From NCBI RefSeq assembly GCF_902859585.1, contig NZ_CADIJM010000006.1:124001-188000 (forward strand): 64,000 nucleotides of DNA, given 5' to 3'. This DNA is from Achromobacter animicus. Lineage in GTDB: Bacteria > Pseudomonadota > Gammaproteobacteria > Burkholderiales > Burkholderiaceae_B. The translations under genes and the position numbers were made by a program. Below the pieces are notes generated by a model, which did no database searches, was not told the origin of the DNA, and worked only from the letters and a program-made list of their open reading frames with translations. Positions 41,537 to 49,706 of this stretch are shown here, piece by piece (the stretch's first letter is position 1; every line of letters begins with the position of its first letter).

Positions 41537-42727
41537 ATGGTTGCCTCCACCCTTGTTGGCATGCTGTGCGCACACCTGCTGTGCTTTTCCGGCATGTTCC
41601 TGCTTATCAGCCGTCGCCTGCCTGGCAACAGGATGGGGATGGACGTCTTTGCCGTGGGCAACCTGCTGCTCGCGGCGGCCTACATCCTGCAACTGGTCGA
41701 AGGCGGCCCCGCATGGAGCGTGATGAGCGTCGTCAATCACTGCCTGACGCTGGCCGCGCCAATCGCGTACCTGCTAGGCGCCATGCGATTCTTCGGGCAT
41801 CAGGTGCGCCTGTGGTTGCCGCTGGCGGTGTTTTGCCTGGTGTATGGGTTATTGCAGTGGCTGGTGCAATGGCAATTCGGATCGGAAGCGCGCTACGCCA
41901 TGCTGGCGGCGGCAGCGACGCTTCTCTTCTTCGCCATGACCGTCACGGTGCTCTGCGGCACGCGCACGTTCGCCAAAGACTTGCGCGCAGAAATGATCTT
42001 CTTCGCCTGCCTGATCGGCGGAATCTGTGTGCTGAACGCGTTGAAGTTCCTGAAGATTACGGAGGGCGGCCTGGACGCGCTGCATATGGACAGCCGGTTC
42101 CAGATGATTTTCTATATCTACATGTCGACGCTTGCCACCATCGTGCCGCCTTCCATTGTCTGGCTGGTGTTGCGCCGGCTGACCGATAGTCTGCGCAATA
42201 TGGCGGCGCGGGATCCGATGACGGATTTGCTGAATCGCCGGGGGCTGACGGAAGCGCTAACTCAATACTTCAACCGCCGGAACGCGGCGCCGGCGTATTT
42301 GCTGGTCTTGGACGTCGATCATTTCAAACGGATCAACGACAGCCGTGGTCATCAGGCGGGCGATGAGGTGATCTGCCACGTGGCGGGGCTGATTCGTGCT
42401 GGTGTGCGCCGTGGCGATTTGACCGGCCGGGTCGGAGGAGAGGAGTTTGTCGCTGTGCTGCTTGAATCGGGAGTGGCAGACGTCATGGTCCTGGCGGAGC
42501 GGCTGCGCGCCAGTATTGAGAACCAGCCGATCCACGTCACCGGCGGGGACGAGCCGCTGCGCTGCACGGTCACGATTGGCGTTTCGTCGCAGTTTTATGG
42601 CGCGGATGGGTTGGAAGAGGCGCTTCGGGAGGCGGATGTGGCGCTTTATCGAGGAAAGGCTGGGGGGCGGAATCGGGTGGAGCTGGGCGGTGATGATGGC
42701 GAAAGCGTGATAGCCAGGATCGCGTAA
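41537..42727 (+). CDS. Membrane-bound diguanylate cyclase (GGEEF domain)
   Basis: 396 residues: six to seven hydrophobic helices (about 1-210) serve as a membrane sensor, then a GGDEF domain begins at ARDPMTDLLNRRGL (about 225). The active site is GGEEF (300-304) and a product-inhibition I-site RxxD (RRGD, 291-294) is exactly five residues before it, so the protein should be an active, feedback-inhibited cyclic-di-GMP synthase. No EAL domain. It stands alone next to a tandem repeat; signal unknown. Confidence 0.92.
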   Translation: MVASTLVGMLCAHLLCFSGMFLLISRRLPGNRMGMDVFAVGNLLLAAAYILQLVEGGPAWSVMSVVNHCLTLAAPIAYLLGAMRFFGHQVRLWLPLAVFCLVYGLLQWLVQWQFGSEARYAMLAAAATLLFFAMTVTVLCGTRTFAKDLRAEMIFFACLIGGICVLNALKFLKITEGGLDALHMDSRFQMIFYIYMSTLATIVPPSIVWLVLRRLTDSLRNMAARDPMTDLLNRRGLTEALTQYFNRRNAAPAYLLVLDVDHFKRINDSRGHQAGDEVICHVAGLIRAGVRRGDLTGRVGGEEFVAVLLESGVADVMVLAERLRASIENQPIHVTGGDEPLRCTVTIGVSSQFYGADGLEEALREADVALYRGKAGGRNRVELGGDDGESVIARIA

Positions 42728-42834
42728 GCTGAGGCGAGGTTGTGAAGGCTGAAACGGCGGCTTTCGGCCAAAATCAGTCGTTCAATTTCGTGGCAAACTT
42801 TGCGATCAAATCGCTTGCCTAGGAAACATCGACC

Positions 42835-43527
42835 TTGCCGAACGCCCTCCGATATCTATTGCCGCCGGCCTTGCGTCGGACAGTGTCGGCGCTGGTCTTT
42901 CTGGCCACCGCCGGGTGGGGGACAAGTTACGGCGATACAACGGCCAAGGCACCGCTACGCAAGCTGAACCCCGCTCCGACGCAGGCCTATGAGATACGGC
43001 TCACACTTGCCAATGCGTCCGATCTCTCAAGTGCAGCCGACGGCAAATCGCCGTTTACGGTAGTCGAAGGTACTGCGCAATTCGACGCCAGCAACGGCGC
43101 GCGCTGTGGACAATCCAACGCGGTGTCGGGCCACGTGCCGACATTGACCAGCCACGAACCATTCCGCCTTTCCCGTATATCCGCCACCGAGTACGCGGGC
43201 ATCGTGTACGCCGACATGCTGCTCAATGAAGACTATTACGGGCGGGGGGTATGCCATTGGGCATTGACAGAGGCCCGCGTCGCCTTGCGAGCACGGGCGG
43301 ACATTGCCGATACGCGATTTGTAGCCGGGCTGCCTGCGAAAGAAGTGCTCGCGGGCGGCACACAGGTGCGCTATTTCTGGAAAGGGTATTACCCGCGATT
43401 CGAGGACGGGCAACATGCTGAGTATGGAAGGGACCAGTTGGATGCCGTTCCGGCCGATAAGCTTAACGAGTTCTTCACCGTGACGCTGACGGCCAGGAAG
43501 ATCGCTGGCGACGTTCAACGCAAGTGA
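42835..43527 (+). CDS. Hypothetical exported protein
   Basis: 230 residues, starting at TTG 42835 with AGGAA upstream. An N-terminal hydrophobic stretch (LVFLATAGWGTSYG, about 20-33) looks like a Sec signal or membrane anchor. The rest is soluble, with two cysteines (near 87 and 137) that might pair. No known domain was recognised. Codon use and GC content appear lower than in flanking conserved genes, so recent acquisition is possible. Nothing evident lies between it and 43707 apart from a poor 63-codon frame. Confidence 0.6.
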   Translation: MPNALRYLLPPALRRTVSALVFLATAGWGTSYGDTTAKAPLRKLNPAPTQAYEIRLTLANASDLSSAADGKSPFTVVEGTAQFDASNGARCGQSNAVSGHVPTLTSHEPFRLSRISATEYAGIVYADMLLNEDYYGRGVCHWALTEARVALRARADIADTRFVAGLPAKEVLAGGTQVRYFWKGYYPRFEDGQHAEYGRDQLDAVPADKLNEFFTVTLTARKIAGDVQRK

Positions 43528-43707
43528 ATGCAGGAGCTTTTCATCTTGTCGTCACTCTTAGGGGGTTGCTCCTCTGGACAGATGAACATGCTGATGGACG
43601 ATCGGAACAAAACCCACTTTTCCCGTCATCGAGGGAATTCTGGGAAGTTTCCACGCCGACTAGAGCACTGGCAAAACTGAGCGACTTCGGCATCTTCCGC
43701 GCGATGC

Positions 43708-44685
43708 TCAGCTAGCCGGTACAAGCCTTCTCGAACCGCCATAAAGCGCCAGCTTCCCAATCCAGCATCCCAGCATCAGCAGCGCCGCGTACACCACGAG
43801 CATCACCACCGCCACCACGTTGGAATCCGCGGCGCGGATCAGCTGGTCCCATGTCATTGCCCGAATCGCCAGAAAGCCCAGGCCGACCCCCAGCACTTGC
43901 GCCAGCCAAAAGGCCAGCGTGCCGAGCGCGACTGCACGCCCTTGACGCGAGTCGCCGACCGGGTGCGGCAGGATTTTCAGGCAGACCACCGTGCACAGCA
44001 ACAGAAGCAGGACGGGCAGGATCAGGAAACCCAGCGCATATTGCAGCCAGCCGACGGTGAGTGATTGCGCATTCAGGTAGGTGCCCATGGCGATGCACAC
44101 ACTCAATTGCCAGCCCAAGATCATCGACCCAGCACTCCAGGCCGCGTGACGCTGTTCATACGCGGGACCACCGGCGTGATCTGCAGGCTGAACGGTCCGC
44201 ATGGCGATGCGCACGGCAAGGTGCGCGCCCACCACTTCCAAGGCGACGGCCAAGGCACTGAGCAACAGGCTCATTGTCAGGAATTTGTTGGCGGCGCTGG
44301 CGTGCTGCACGGCATACAGCACCAACACGCTTTGCAGATAAATCATCAGCGCCGACACGGCCAGCGAGAACACCAACGTCAAGATGATGGCGATGCCGAA
44401 AAGTTTGCCCGGCGCGTCTACTCCATGCCTGTCGTGCTGCCGCAGCCAGCGATGCGTGGTGCTCCATATCGTCAAGCCAACAAAAATGGACGAAGCCGCG
44501 ATGTTGGCCAGGAACGGCACGAGGTATTGCGGCAGGATGAACGTTTCGCGCAGTTGCGCGGATTCGGGAAGTCCGACCAGTGTGTAGCCTTGCACCAACG
44601 CGGCGTAGGCAACGCGCACGAGGACGACTGTCAGTGCCAGGCGCCAAGCGAGAGAGTAGGGAGAGCGGGCGGTTGCGGTCATCAT
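43708..44685 (-). CDS. Hypothetical multi-pass membrane protein
   Basis: 325 residues with about seven to eight predicted helices (for example LALTVVLVRVAYAALV, LFGIAIILTLVFSLAVSALMIY, YALGFLILPVLLLLLCTVVCL, VVAVVMLVVYAALLMLGCW). No transporter or enzyme motif was recognised. A long loop between helices four and five carries many polar residues (VRIAMRTVQPADHAGGPAYEQRHAAW). It stands alone, reading toward the exported hypothetical gene. Confidence 0.68.
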   Translation of the reverse strand: MMTATARSPYSLAWRLALTVVLVRVAYAALVQGYTLVGLPESAQLRETFILPQYLVPFLANIAASSIFVGLTIWSTTHRWLRQHDRHGVDAPGKLFGIAIILTLVFSLAVSALMIYLQSVLVLYAVQHASAANKFLTMSLLLSALAVALEVVGAHLAVRIAMRTVQPADHAGGPAYEQRHAAWSAGSMILGWQLSVCIAMGTYLNAQSLTVGWLQYALGFLILPVLLLLLCTVVCLKILPHPVGDSRQGRAVALGTLAFWLAQVLGVGLGFLAIRAMTWDQLIRAADSNVVAVVMLVVYAALLMLGCWIGKLALYGGSRRLVPAS

Positions 44686-45082
44686 CGTTGAGTGGAAGTG
44701 TCGAGAGATAACAGCGGCGGAAAATAATTAGGGATCGAACATATCACGGGCCTGCAGGGCGACATGCGAGGACGATGGCGTGTATTGCGTTGCTAACTAT
44801 TACTGGGAATTGCTAAGGGAAAACCCATAGGTTTGTGAACCATTCATCCAGCATTTCGCTGTGCTGCAAGACGCGCCAGGCCGGCTCATTCGGCAGCACG
44901 ATCGGCCAACCGTAAATTGCCTGACACGAAATTTCACGTTATCCACTTTCTATTACGGGTTTGCCGCGCTCGGCAATATGCGCGCGTGAATGGCGGTGAT
45001 ACAAAGCGAGCCACGATGCGCATGCCGGTGGGCCCGCCGCCGAGCGCGTGAATTTCCCCTCGCTGAATACGGAGTCTTGAAC
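44686..45082. other. Intergenic region, 397 bp, no gene seen
   Basis: More AT-rich than its surroundings, with frequent stops in all frames and no RNA gene recognised. A near-palindrome ACGAAATTTC-A-CGT lies around 44927-44940. It probably holds the divergent promoters for the membrane protein gene and the 45083 gene. Confidence 0.5.
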
Positions 45083-45613
45083 GTGCAATTCCACGCTAAG
45101 AGCATGAGCCAGTTAGCGCTCGGTATCGGTTCGGCGCTAGTCTGCGCAGCGATGCCGGTTTCGGCCGGGGCGGCTGAAGCCAGCGCCAGTTTGAAATGGT
45201 CCACGGATCCCAGCACGCAATGCCGCTTCGTTGCGCCGGAATCTCTGGGCGATGGACCCAAGTACTGGACGGGTTTTTGCTCCAGCGTCACTGGCGTGGC
45301 AACCGGCGTCGGCACGATTGTGGCTCGCACGGCAAATCAGGCTGGCCCCGCCTTTTATGGCGAGTTGCGCGCTGGCGTCCCGATTATCGGCGTAGTCAGT
45401 GACGGGGCCGGCTACCGCGCAGGCCTGTTTGACGGCAAGGAGATCGGCACCTCCAAGGAAGCTGAGCGAGTGGATATCGACGACAGCTTCAAGGTCGCCG
45501 AGCGTGCCGCGATGCAGGTCAGCGCGTATTATGCGCAGCAAAAGAACACGGCATCCGCGAAGCATTATCAAGGCGTCGCCAAACAGTTTGCCAGCCAGTT
45601 GGAACGGGATTGA
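45083..45613 (+). CDS. Hypothetical secreted protein
   Basis: 176 residues when started at GTG 45083, which has GGAG 8 nt upstream; a longer frame from 44990 lacks a site. A Sec signal peptide is clear (LALGIGSALVCAAMPVSAGAAEA). The mature part has a glycine-rich middle (VTGVATGVGTIVARTANQAG) with low hydrophobicity, and a C-terminal helix rich in lysine, glutamine and alanine. No family recognised. It is immediately followed by the DUF2185 gene, suggesting a two-gene unit. Confidence 0.6.
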   Translation: MQFHAKSMSQLALGIGSALVCAAMPVSAGAAEASASLKWSTDPSTQCRFVAPESLGDGPKYWTGFCSSVTGVATGVGTIVARTANQAGPAFYGELRAGVPIIGVVSDGAGYRAGLFDGKEIGTSKEAERVDIDDSFKVAERAAMQVSAYYAQQKNTASAKHYQGVAKQFASQLERD

Positions 45614-45622
45614 GTGAACGCC

Positions 45623-45976
45623 ATGAACAGACCCACCAAAACTTTCAAGCTTGCACCGGCTGAACTCAAACCCCTGGCTACCGGCAAGGGCGGATGTATT
45701 GCCACCGACAGGATCACGGTGCAAGGCAGGCCAGTGGGCTACATGGTGCGTGAGGCACCTATGTTCCCCGAAGACAGCGGCTGGGCTTTTCAGGCCGGGG
45801 ACGAGACGCAGGCTTACATGGATGATCCGTCGAATCACGGCGTTTTCGACGTGAACACCATCGCAAACCTCTCCCCCGACATCATCCCGCTCCTCGATAC
45901 GCCACCGCCTGCGGCGTTTGCCCGGACGGCGGCGGGTGAACTGGTGCAGGTGCCGTATGAGGCGCCTTTGGAATAG
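45623..45976 (+). CDS. DUF2185 (Imm33-like) domain protein
   Basis: 117 residues from ATG 45623; a GTG at 45614 directly after the previous stop is an alternative start. The DUF2185 pattern is clear: GGCIATDRITVQGRPVGYMVRE, SGWAFQAGDETQAYMDDPSNHGVFDVNTIANLSPDIIPLLDTP. This domain is listed among candidate immunity proteins of polymorphic toxin systems. Here it follows a secreted protein gene with which it is probably cotranscribed, but the latter does not resemble a known toxin. Confidence 0.85.
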   Translation: MNRPTKTFKLAPAELKPLATGKGGCIATDRITVQGRPVGYMVREAPMFPEDSGWAFQAGDETQAYMDDPSNHGVFDVNTIANLSPDIIPLLDTPPPAAFARTAAGELVQVPYEAPLE

Positions 45977-46096
45977 GCGGGTCCTCGCCGCGCCAGTCGG
46001 CATCGTGATCGTCAGATCTGCCTGGCCCCAAAACGCGACCGCGCCCGCATGCCGTTCACTGGCATGCGGGCGCGGGGGTCTGGCGGAGCGTTCGCC

Positions 46097-46960
46097 TTAA
46101 TGCATCTGCCCGTACTTCCCGGCGTTGAAGTCCTGGATCGCCTCCACGATTTCCGCTTGCGAGTTCATCACGAAGGGCCCGTAGCCAACGACCGGCTCAG
46201 CAATCGGCTCACCGCTCAGGATAAGGAACACGGCGTCGTTATTCGCTTCGACCGTGATGTCCTCTCCCTCTTGCGAGAAAAGCGCCAACTGCGCATCCCG
46301 CGCGACAGCTTCGCCGTTGACCAGAACCGTGCCGCGCAACATCACGAGCATGCTGTTGCGGCCCGGCGGAATCGGGAAGGTCGCCGTCTTACCCGCCGCC
46401 AGCTTTACATCCCACACATCCATCGGCGTGAAAGTCCGCGCCGGCCCCGCCTGGCCACCGTAGCTGCCCGCGATCACGCGCAGCGAGCCCGCGTCATCCG
46501 GCAGCGCTACGACCGGAATGTCTGCGTTGAGAATCCCCTGATAACCGGCGGGCGCCTTCTTGTCTTTGGCGGGCAGGTTGACCCAGAGCTGCACCATTTC
46601 CAGCTTTCCGCCCGTGCGGGTGAAGGCGTGGGAGTGGAATTCCTCGTGCAGGATGCCCGATGCCGCCGTCATCCACTGGACATCGCCGGGGCCGATGACG
46701 CCGCCGTTGCCGGTGGAGTCGCGGTGTTCGACTTCGCCGCTGTAGACGATGGTCACGGTCTCAAAGCCACGATGCGGGTGCTGGCCGACGCCGCGGGGCT
46801 GGCTGGCCGGGCCGAATTCGGCGGGGCCGGCGTAGTCCAGCAGCAGGAACGGGCTGGTGTCGCGGCCCTTGTCGTTGTACGAGAACATGGAGCGAACCGG
46901 AAATCCGTCGCCCACCCAGTGGGGGCGGGGGCTGGCGTGCACGCCGAGGATCTTCTTCAT
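46097..46960 (-). CDS. Pirin family protein
   Basis: 287 residues with two cupin domains. Metal-binding residues lie in GVGQHPHRGFETVTIVYSGEVEHRDSTGNGG and ILHEEFHSH near 60-110; the C-terminal cupin contains the pirin_C pattern ILSGEPIAEPVVGYGPFVMNS. Some bacterial pirins oxidise quercetin, others interact with enzymes; this one cannot be assigned. It is a single gene, with its start 169 bp from the divergent deoxyinosine glycosylase gene. Confidence 0.9.
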   Translation of the reverse strand: MKKILGVHASPRPHWVGDGFPVRSMFSYNDKGRDTSPFLLLDYAGPAEFGPASQPRGVGQHPHRGFETVTIVYSGEVEHRDSTGNGGVIGPGDVQWMTAASGILHEEFHSHAFTRTGGKLEMVQLWVNLPAKDKKAPAGYQGILNADIPVVALPDDAGSLRVIAGSYGGQAGPARTFTPMDVWDVKLAAGKTATFPIPPGRNSMLVMLRGTVLVNGEAVARDAQLALFSQEGEDITVEANNDAVFLILSGEPIAEPVVGYGPFVMNSQAEIVEAIQDFNAGKYGQMH

Positions 46961-47129
46961 GGTGAGGTTTCCTGTTGCGCGGCCCCTTCGGGGCCGTTCG
47001 TCATAGGCAAGAAGATAAGGGCGGAATGCCGATATCGGTAGTGCCTGTGGCTGATAAGCACTGTTCCATGCGGCGAACGATCAACGCGGGCGGGAGGCAC
47101 GCCCGCCCCGGGCAGGTATCCTTCCGGGC

Positions 47130-47678
47130 ATGGACAAGATCAGGGACGAAACCGCGGCGGCGCGGTGCGAGACGGTGGTGACGGGATTTGCCCCGGTCGT
47201 GGGGGAGGGTGCGCGCGTGCTGGTGCTGGGCTCCATGCCCGGCGTGGCCTCGCTGCGGCAGGTGCAGTACTACGCACATCCGCGCAACGCGTTCTGGCCC
47301 CTGGCAGCGCGGATCTTCGGGTTTGATCCGGGCCTGGCCTACGACGAGCGCTTGCGTGCGTTGCAGGCTAACGGCGTGGCGCTGTGGGATGTGTTGCAGG
47401 CCTGCGAACGGCCGGGCAGTCTGGATGCCGACATCCGGGGCGATACGCTGGTGCCGAACGATTTTCAGGGATTCCTGAACCTTCATCCGTCCATCGGGCG
47501 CATCTGCTTCAACGGTGCGAAGGCCGCGGCAATGTTCCGGCGGCATGTGCTGCCGACGTTGCAGGCGCCCGGGCTCGACATTTACGAGCTGCCCTCGACG
47601 AGTCCCGCCCACGCGGCGGCCAGTTTCGAGCAGAAACTGACGGCGTGGGCGCCCGCTTTGAAGTTTTCGACGCGCTGA
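47130..47678 (+). CDS. DNA-deoxyinosine glycosylase (HDG-type uracil-DNA glycosylase family)
   Basis: 182 residues with the family pattern: RVLVLGSMPGVASLRQVQYYAHPRNAFWPLAARIFGF near 30-65, and the C-terminal IYELPSTSPAHAA loop. The conserved asparagine of the active-site YAHPRN segment is present. It excises hypoxanthine arising from adenine deamination, a step especially relevant when nitrite and NO are produced, as this organism's denitrification genes imply. Single gene, 152 bp before the ttr promoter. Confidence 0.9.
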   Translation: MDKIRDETAAARCETVVTGFAPVVGEGARVLVLGSMPGVASLRQVQYYAHPRNAFWPLAARIFGFDPGLAYDERLRALQANGVALWDVLQACERPGSLDADIRGDTLVPNDFQGFLNLHPSIGRICFNGAKAAAMFRRHVLPTLQAPGLDIYELPSTSPAHAAASFEQKLTAWAPALKFSTR

Positions 47679-47779
47679 AACTGCAGCCCGTGGGCAGATT
47701 GCATGGCATCTGTTCCCCACCACCCCTCACGCCAAACGCGATTGCGCCGTTCCACCGCCGCCTTGACTCCGTCCCCCAA

Positions 47780-47793
47780 TTGACAGATATCAA
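47780..47793 (+). promoter_or_regulatory. FNR box upstream of ttrBCA
   Basis: TTGACAGATATCAA matches TTGAT-N4-ATCAA with one change. Placed at -41.5 it would set transcription near 47828 with a -10 region in GATAAGTTAAT (47814-47824), 30 bp before the ttrB start. Supports anaerobic induction. Confidence 0.85.
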
Positions 47794-47857
47794 GGCGCTA
47801 TATAACTACAGGTGATAAGTTAATTTCCGTAACACTTAAACGTTTCGGAGTTTAACG

Positions 47858-48631
47858 ATGCACACCCCCCACAGCCCCCCGGAAACGCCGCTCCCGGGCA
47901 AACGCGGTTTCCTCAAGGGGCTCCTAGGCCTGGGCGCCGCCGCCTCGGTCATTCCCATCCACGCCGAGGCCGCGCCGGGTCTCAATGGCCAACCGCCGCG
48001 CCGGCCCGGCATGGCCGGCAAGCGCTACGGCATGGTCGTCGACATGCGCAAGTGCATCGGCTGCCAGTCCTGTACGGTGAGCTGTTCGCTGGAAAACGTA
48101 CCGCCCATCGGACAGTTCCGCACCACCGTCCTGCAGTACGAAGTCACGCCCGATACCGGCGGCCCCTGTTCGATGGTCATGCTGCCGCGCCTGTGCAACC
48201 ACTGCGACAAGCCGCCCTGTGTGCCGGTCTGTCCGGTGCAGGCCACGTTTCAGCGCGAGGACGGCATCGTGCTGGTCGATAACGCGCGCTGCGTGGGTTG
48301 CGGCTATTGCGTGCAGGCCTGTCCCTATGACGCCCGCTTCATCAATCACGAGACCCAGACTGCGGACAAATGCACGTTCTGCGAGCACCGGCTGGAAGCC
48401 GGACTGCTGCCGGCCTGCGTGGAAAGCTGTGTGGGCGGCGCGCGCGTGATCGGCGACATGAACGATCCGGACAGCGCGATATCCCGGCTGCTGGCCGAAC
48501 ACAAGGCCGACATCAAGGTGCTCAAGCCCGAGATGAAGACCGATCCCCACGTCTTTTACATCGGCCTGCCCGATGCGTTCGTGCATCAGGTCGACGGCCA
48601 GGCCGGCGTGCGCCTGGCGGGCGGTCACTGA
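47858..48631 (+). CDS. ttrB: Tetrathionate reductase iron-sulfur subunit B
   Basis: 257 residues. The Tat-type signal has KR rather than RR (K15-R16-G-F-L-K), followed by a hydrophobic segment; TtrB of Salmonella is the known natural KR example. Four ferredoxin-like cysteine clusters follow: CIGCQSCTVSC, CNHCDKPPCVPVCPVQA, CVGCGYCVQACPYDA and CTFCEHRLEAGLLPAC. It carries electrons from TtrC to TtrA at the outer face of the membrane. First gene of ttrBCA behind an FNR box. Confidence 0.92.
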   Translation: MHTPHSPPETPLPGKRGFLKGLLGLGAAASVIPIHAEAAPGLNGQPPRRPGMAGKRYGMVVDMRKCIGCQSCTVSCSLENVPPIGQFRTTVLQYEVTPDTGGPCSMVMLPRLCNHCDKPPCVPVCPVQATFQREDGIVLVDNARCVGCGYCVQACPYDARFINHETQTADKCTFCEHRLEAGLLPACVESCVGGARVIGDMNDPDSAISRLLAEHKADIKVLKPEMKTDPHVFYIGLPDAFVHQVDGQAGVRLAGGH

Positions 48632-48650
48632 CACGGAAGGGGAGACTCTC

Positions 48651-49685
48651 ATGCGAATTTCTGAATTGCTCACGCCGGTCTACGACGCTGCCTGGTTGCC
48701 CTGGGCCGTGCAGTATTTCTTTCTGATCGGCATCAGCGCGACCACCGCGCTGACCGCCGCCTTTGCGACGTTCGGGCGGGCGGATTCCGCCCCGCGCCGC
48801 TTGCTGCCGGCCGCGGTGACGGTTCTGCTGGTCAGCGCCATCGCCGCGCCGGTGTCGTTGCTGGCCGACCTGCATCAGCCCGGCCGTTTCTGGCACTTCT
48901 ATGCGCACATCACGCCGTGGTCGTGGATGTGGCTGGGGGCGTTGCTGCTGCCGGTCTTCGTGACGCTGGCGCTGCTGTTCTGCGCGGCGTGGTGGTGGGG
49001 GCGGATCGGGTGGCTGCGGGTGGTGGCGGCGGCCCTGGCGCTGTCGGCGCTGTCCATCCTGGTCTACACCGGGGCCGAGGTAATGGTGCTGCGTTCGCGG
49101 CCGTTGTGGCACACCGTGTTCCTGCCGGTCAACTTTGCGCTGACCGCCTGGCTGGGCGCGTTGGGCGCGATGTTCCTGGTGGGCGGCTGGCTGCCCGGCG
49201 GATTGCGCGCGTTGCCGGTGGAGATGTTGCGCCGGCTGAGCGTGACCGCCGTCGTGATGATGGCCCTGGGCGCGGGGGCGTGGGTGCTGCTGGGCCTGCT
49301 GGGACTGGATCCGTCCTTCGAGGCGGCGCTGCGGCTGTTCGCGGACTTTCCGATCTGGCGACTGAGCCTGGCGGGCGCCGTGATCACGGCCTTCTGCATC
49401 GTCGGGCTGTTGCAACGGCCGGCGCGCACGCTGGCGGCGCCGCTGCCGTCGGCCGCGTTGGCGCTGACGATGCTGGGCGCGGCGTGGATCTTCCGCTGGG
49501 TGGTTTTCATGAGCGTGCAGGGCGTGCCCAAGTACGGCGCAGGACTCTACCTCTACGACATGCCGTGGGGCAGCGACGGGCTGCTCGGCATGGTGGGCGT
49601 GCTGGGGCTTTGCGTGGCGCTGATCACCGCCGTCACCTGGGCCCTGGACATCTTCCCCGCGCGCGCACGCGCCGTGGCCGCCTGA
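48651..49685 (+). CDS. ttrC: Tetrathionate reductase membrane subunit C (NrfD family)
   Basis: 344 residues from ATG 48651 with AAGGGGAG upstream. Nine or so hydrophobic helices and the NrfD-family start VYDAAWLPWAVQYFFLIGISATTALTAA mark it as the quinol-oxidising anchor subunit. LADLHQPGRFWHFY and PVNFALTAWLGALGAMFLVGG are family segments. It passes electrons from the quinol pool to TtrB. It lies 19 bp after ttrB and 21 bp before ttrA, in the Salmonella gene order B-C-A. Confidence 0.92.
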   Translation: MRISELLTPVYDAAWLPWAVQYFFLIGISATTALTAAFATFGRADSAPRRLLPAAVTVLLVSAIAAPVSLLADLHQPGRFWHFYAHITPWSWMWLGALLLPVFVTLALLFCAAWWWGRIGWLRVVAAALALSALSILVYTGAEVMVLRSRPLWHTVFLPVNFALTAWLGALGAMFLVGGWLPGGLRALPVEMLRRLSVTAVVMMALGAGAWVLLGLLGLDPSFEAALRLFADFPIWRLSLAGAVITAFCIVGLLQRPARTLAAPLPSAALALTMLGAAWIFRWVVFMSVQGVPKYGAGLYLYDMPWGSDGLLGMVGVLGLCVALITAVTWALDIFPARARAVAA

Positions 49686-49706
49686 GCGCGCCGAGACGAT
49701 AAGCAC

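Noticed and set aside
43524-43715. 63-codon gene overlapping the end of the exported hypothetical
   Set aside because: GTG start without ribosome site, no conserved features, fills an intergenic gap only.
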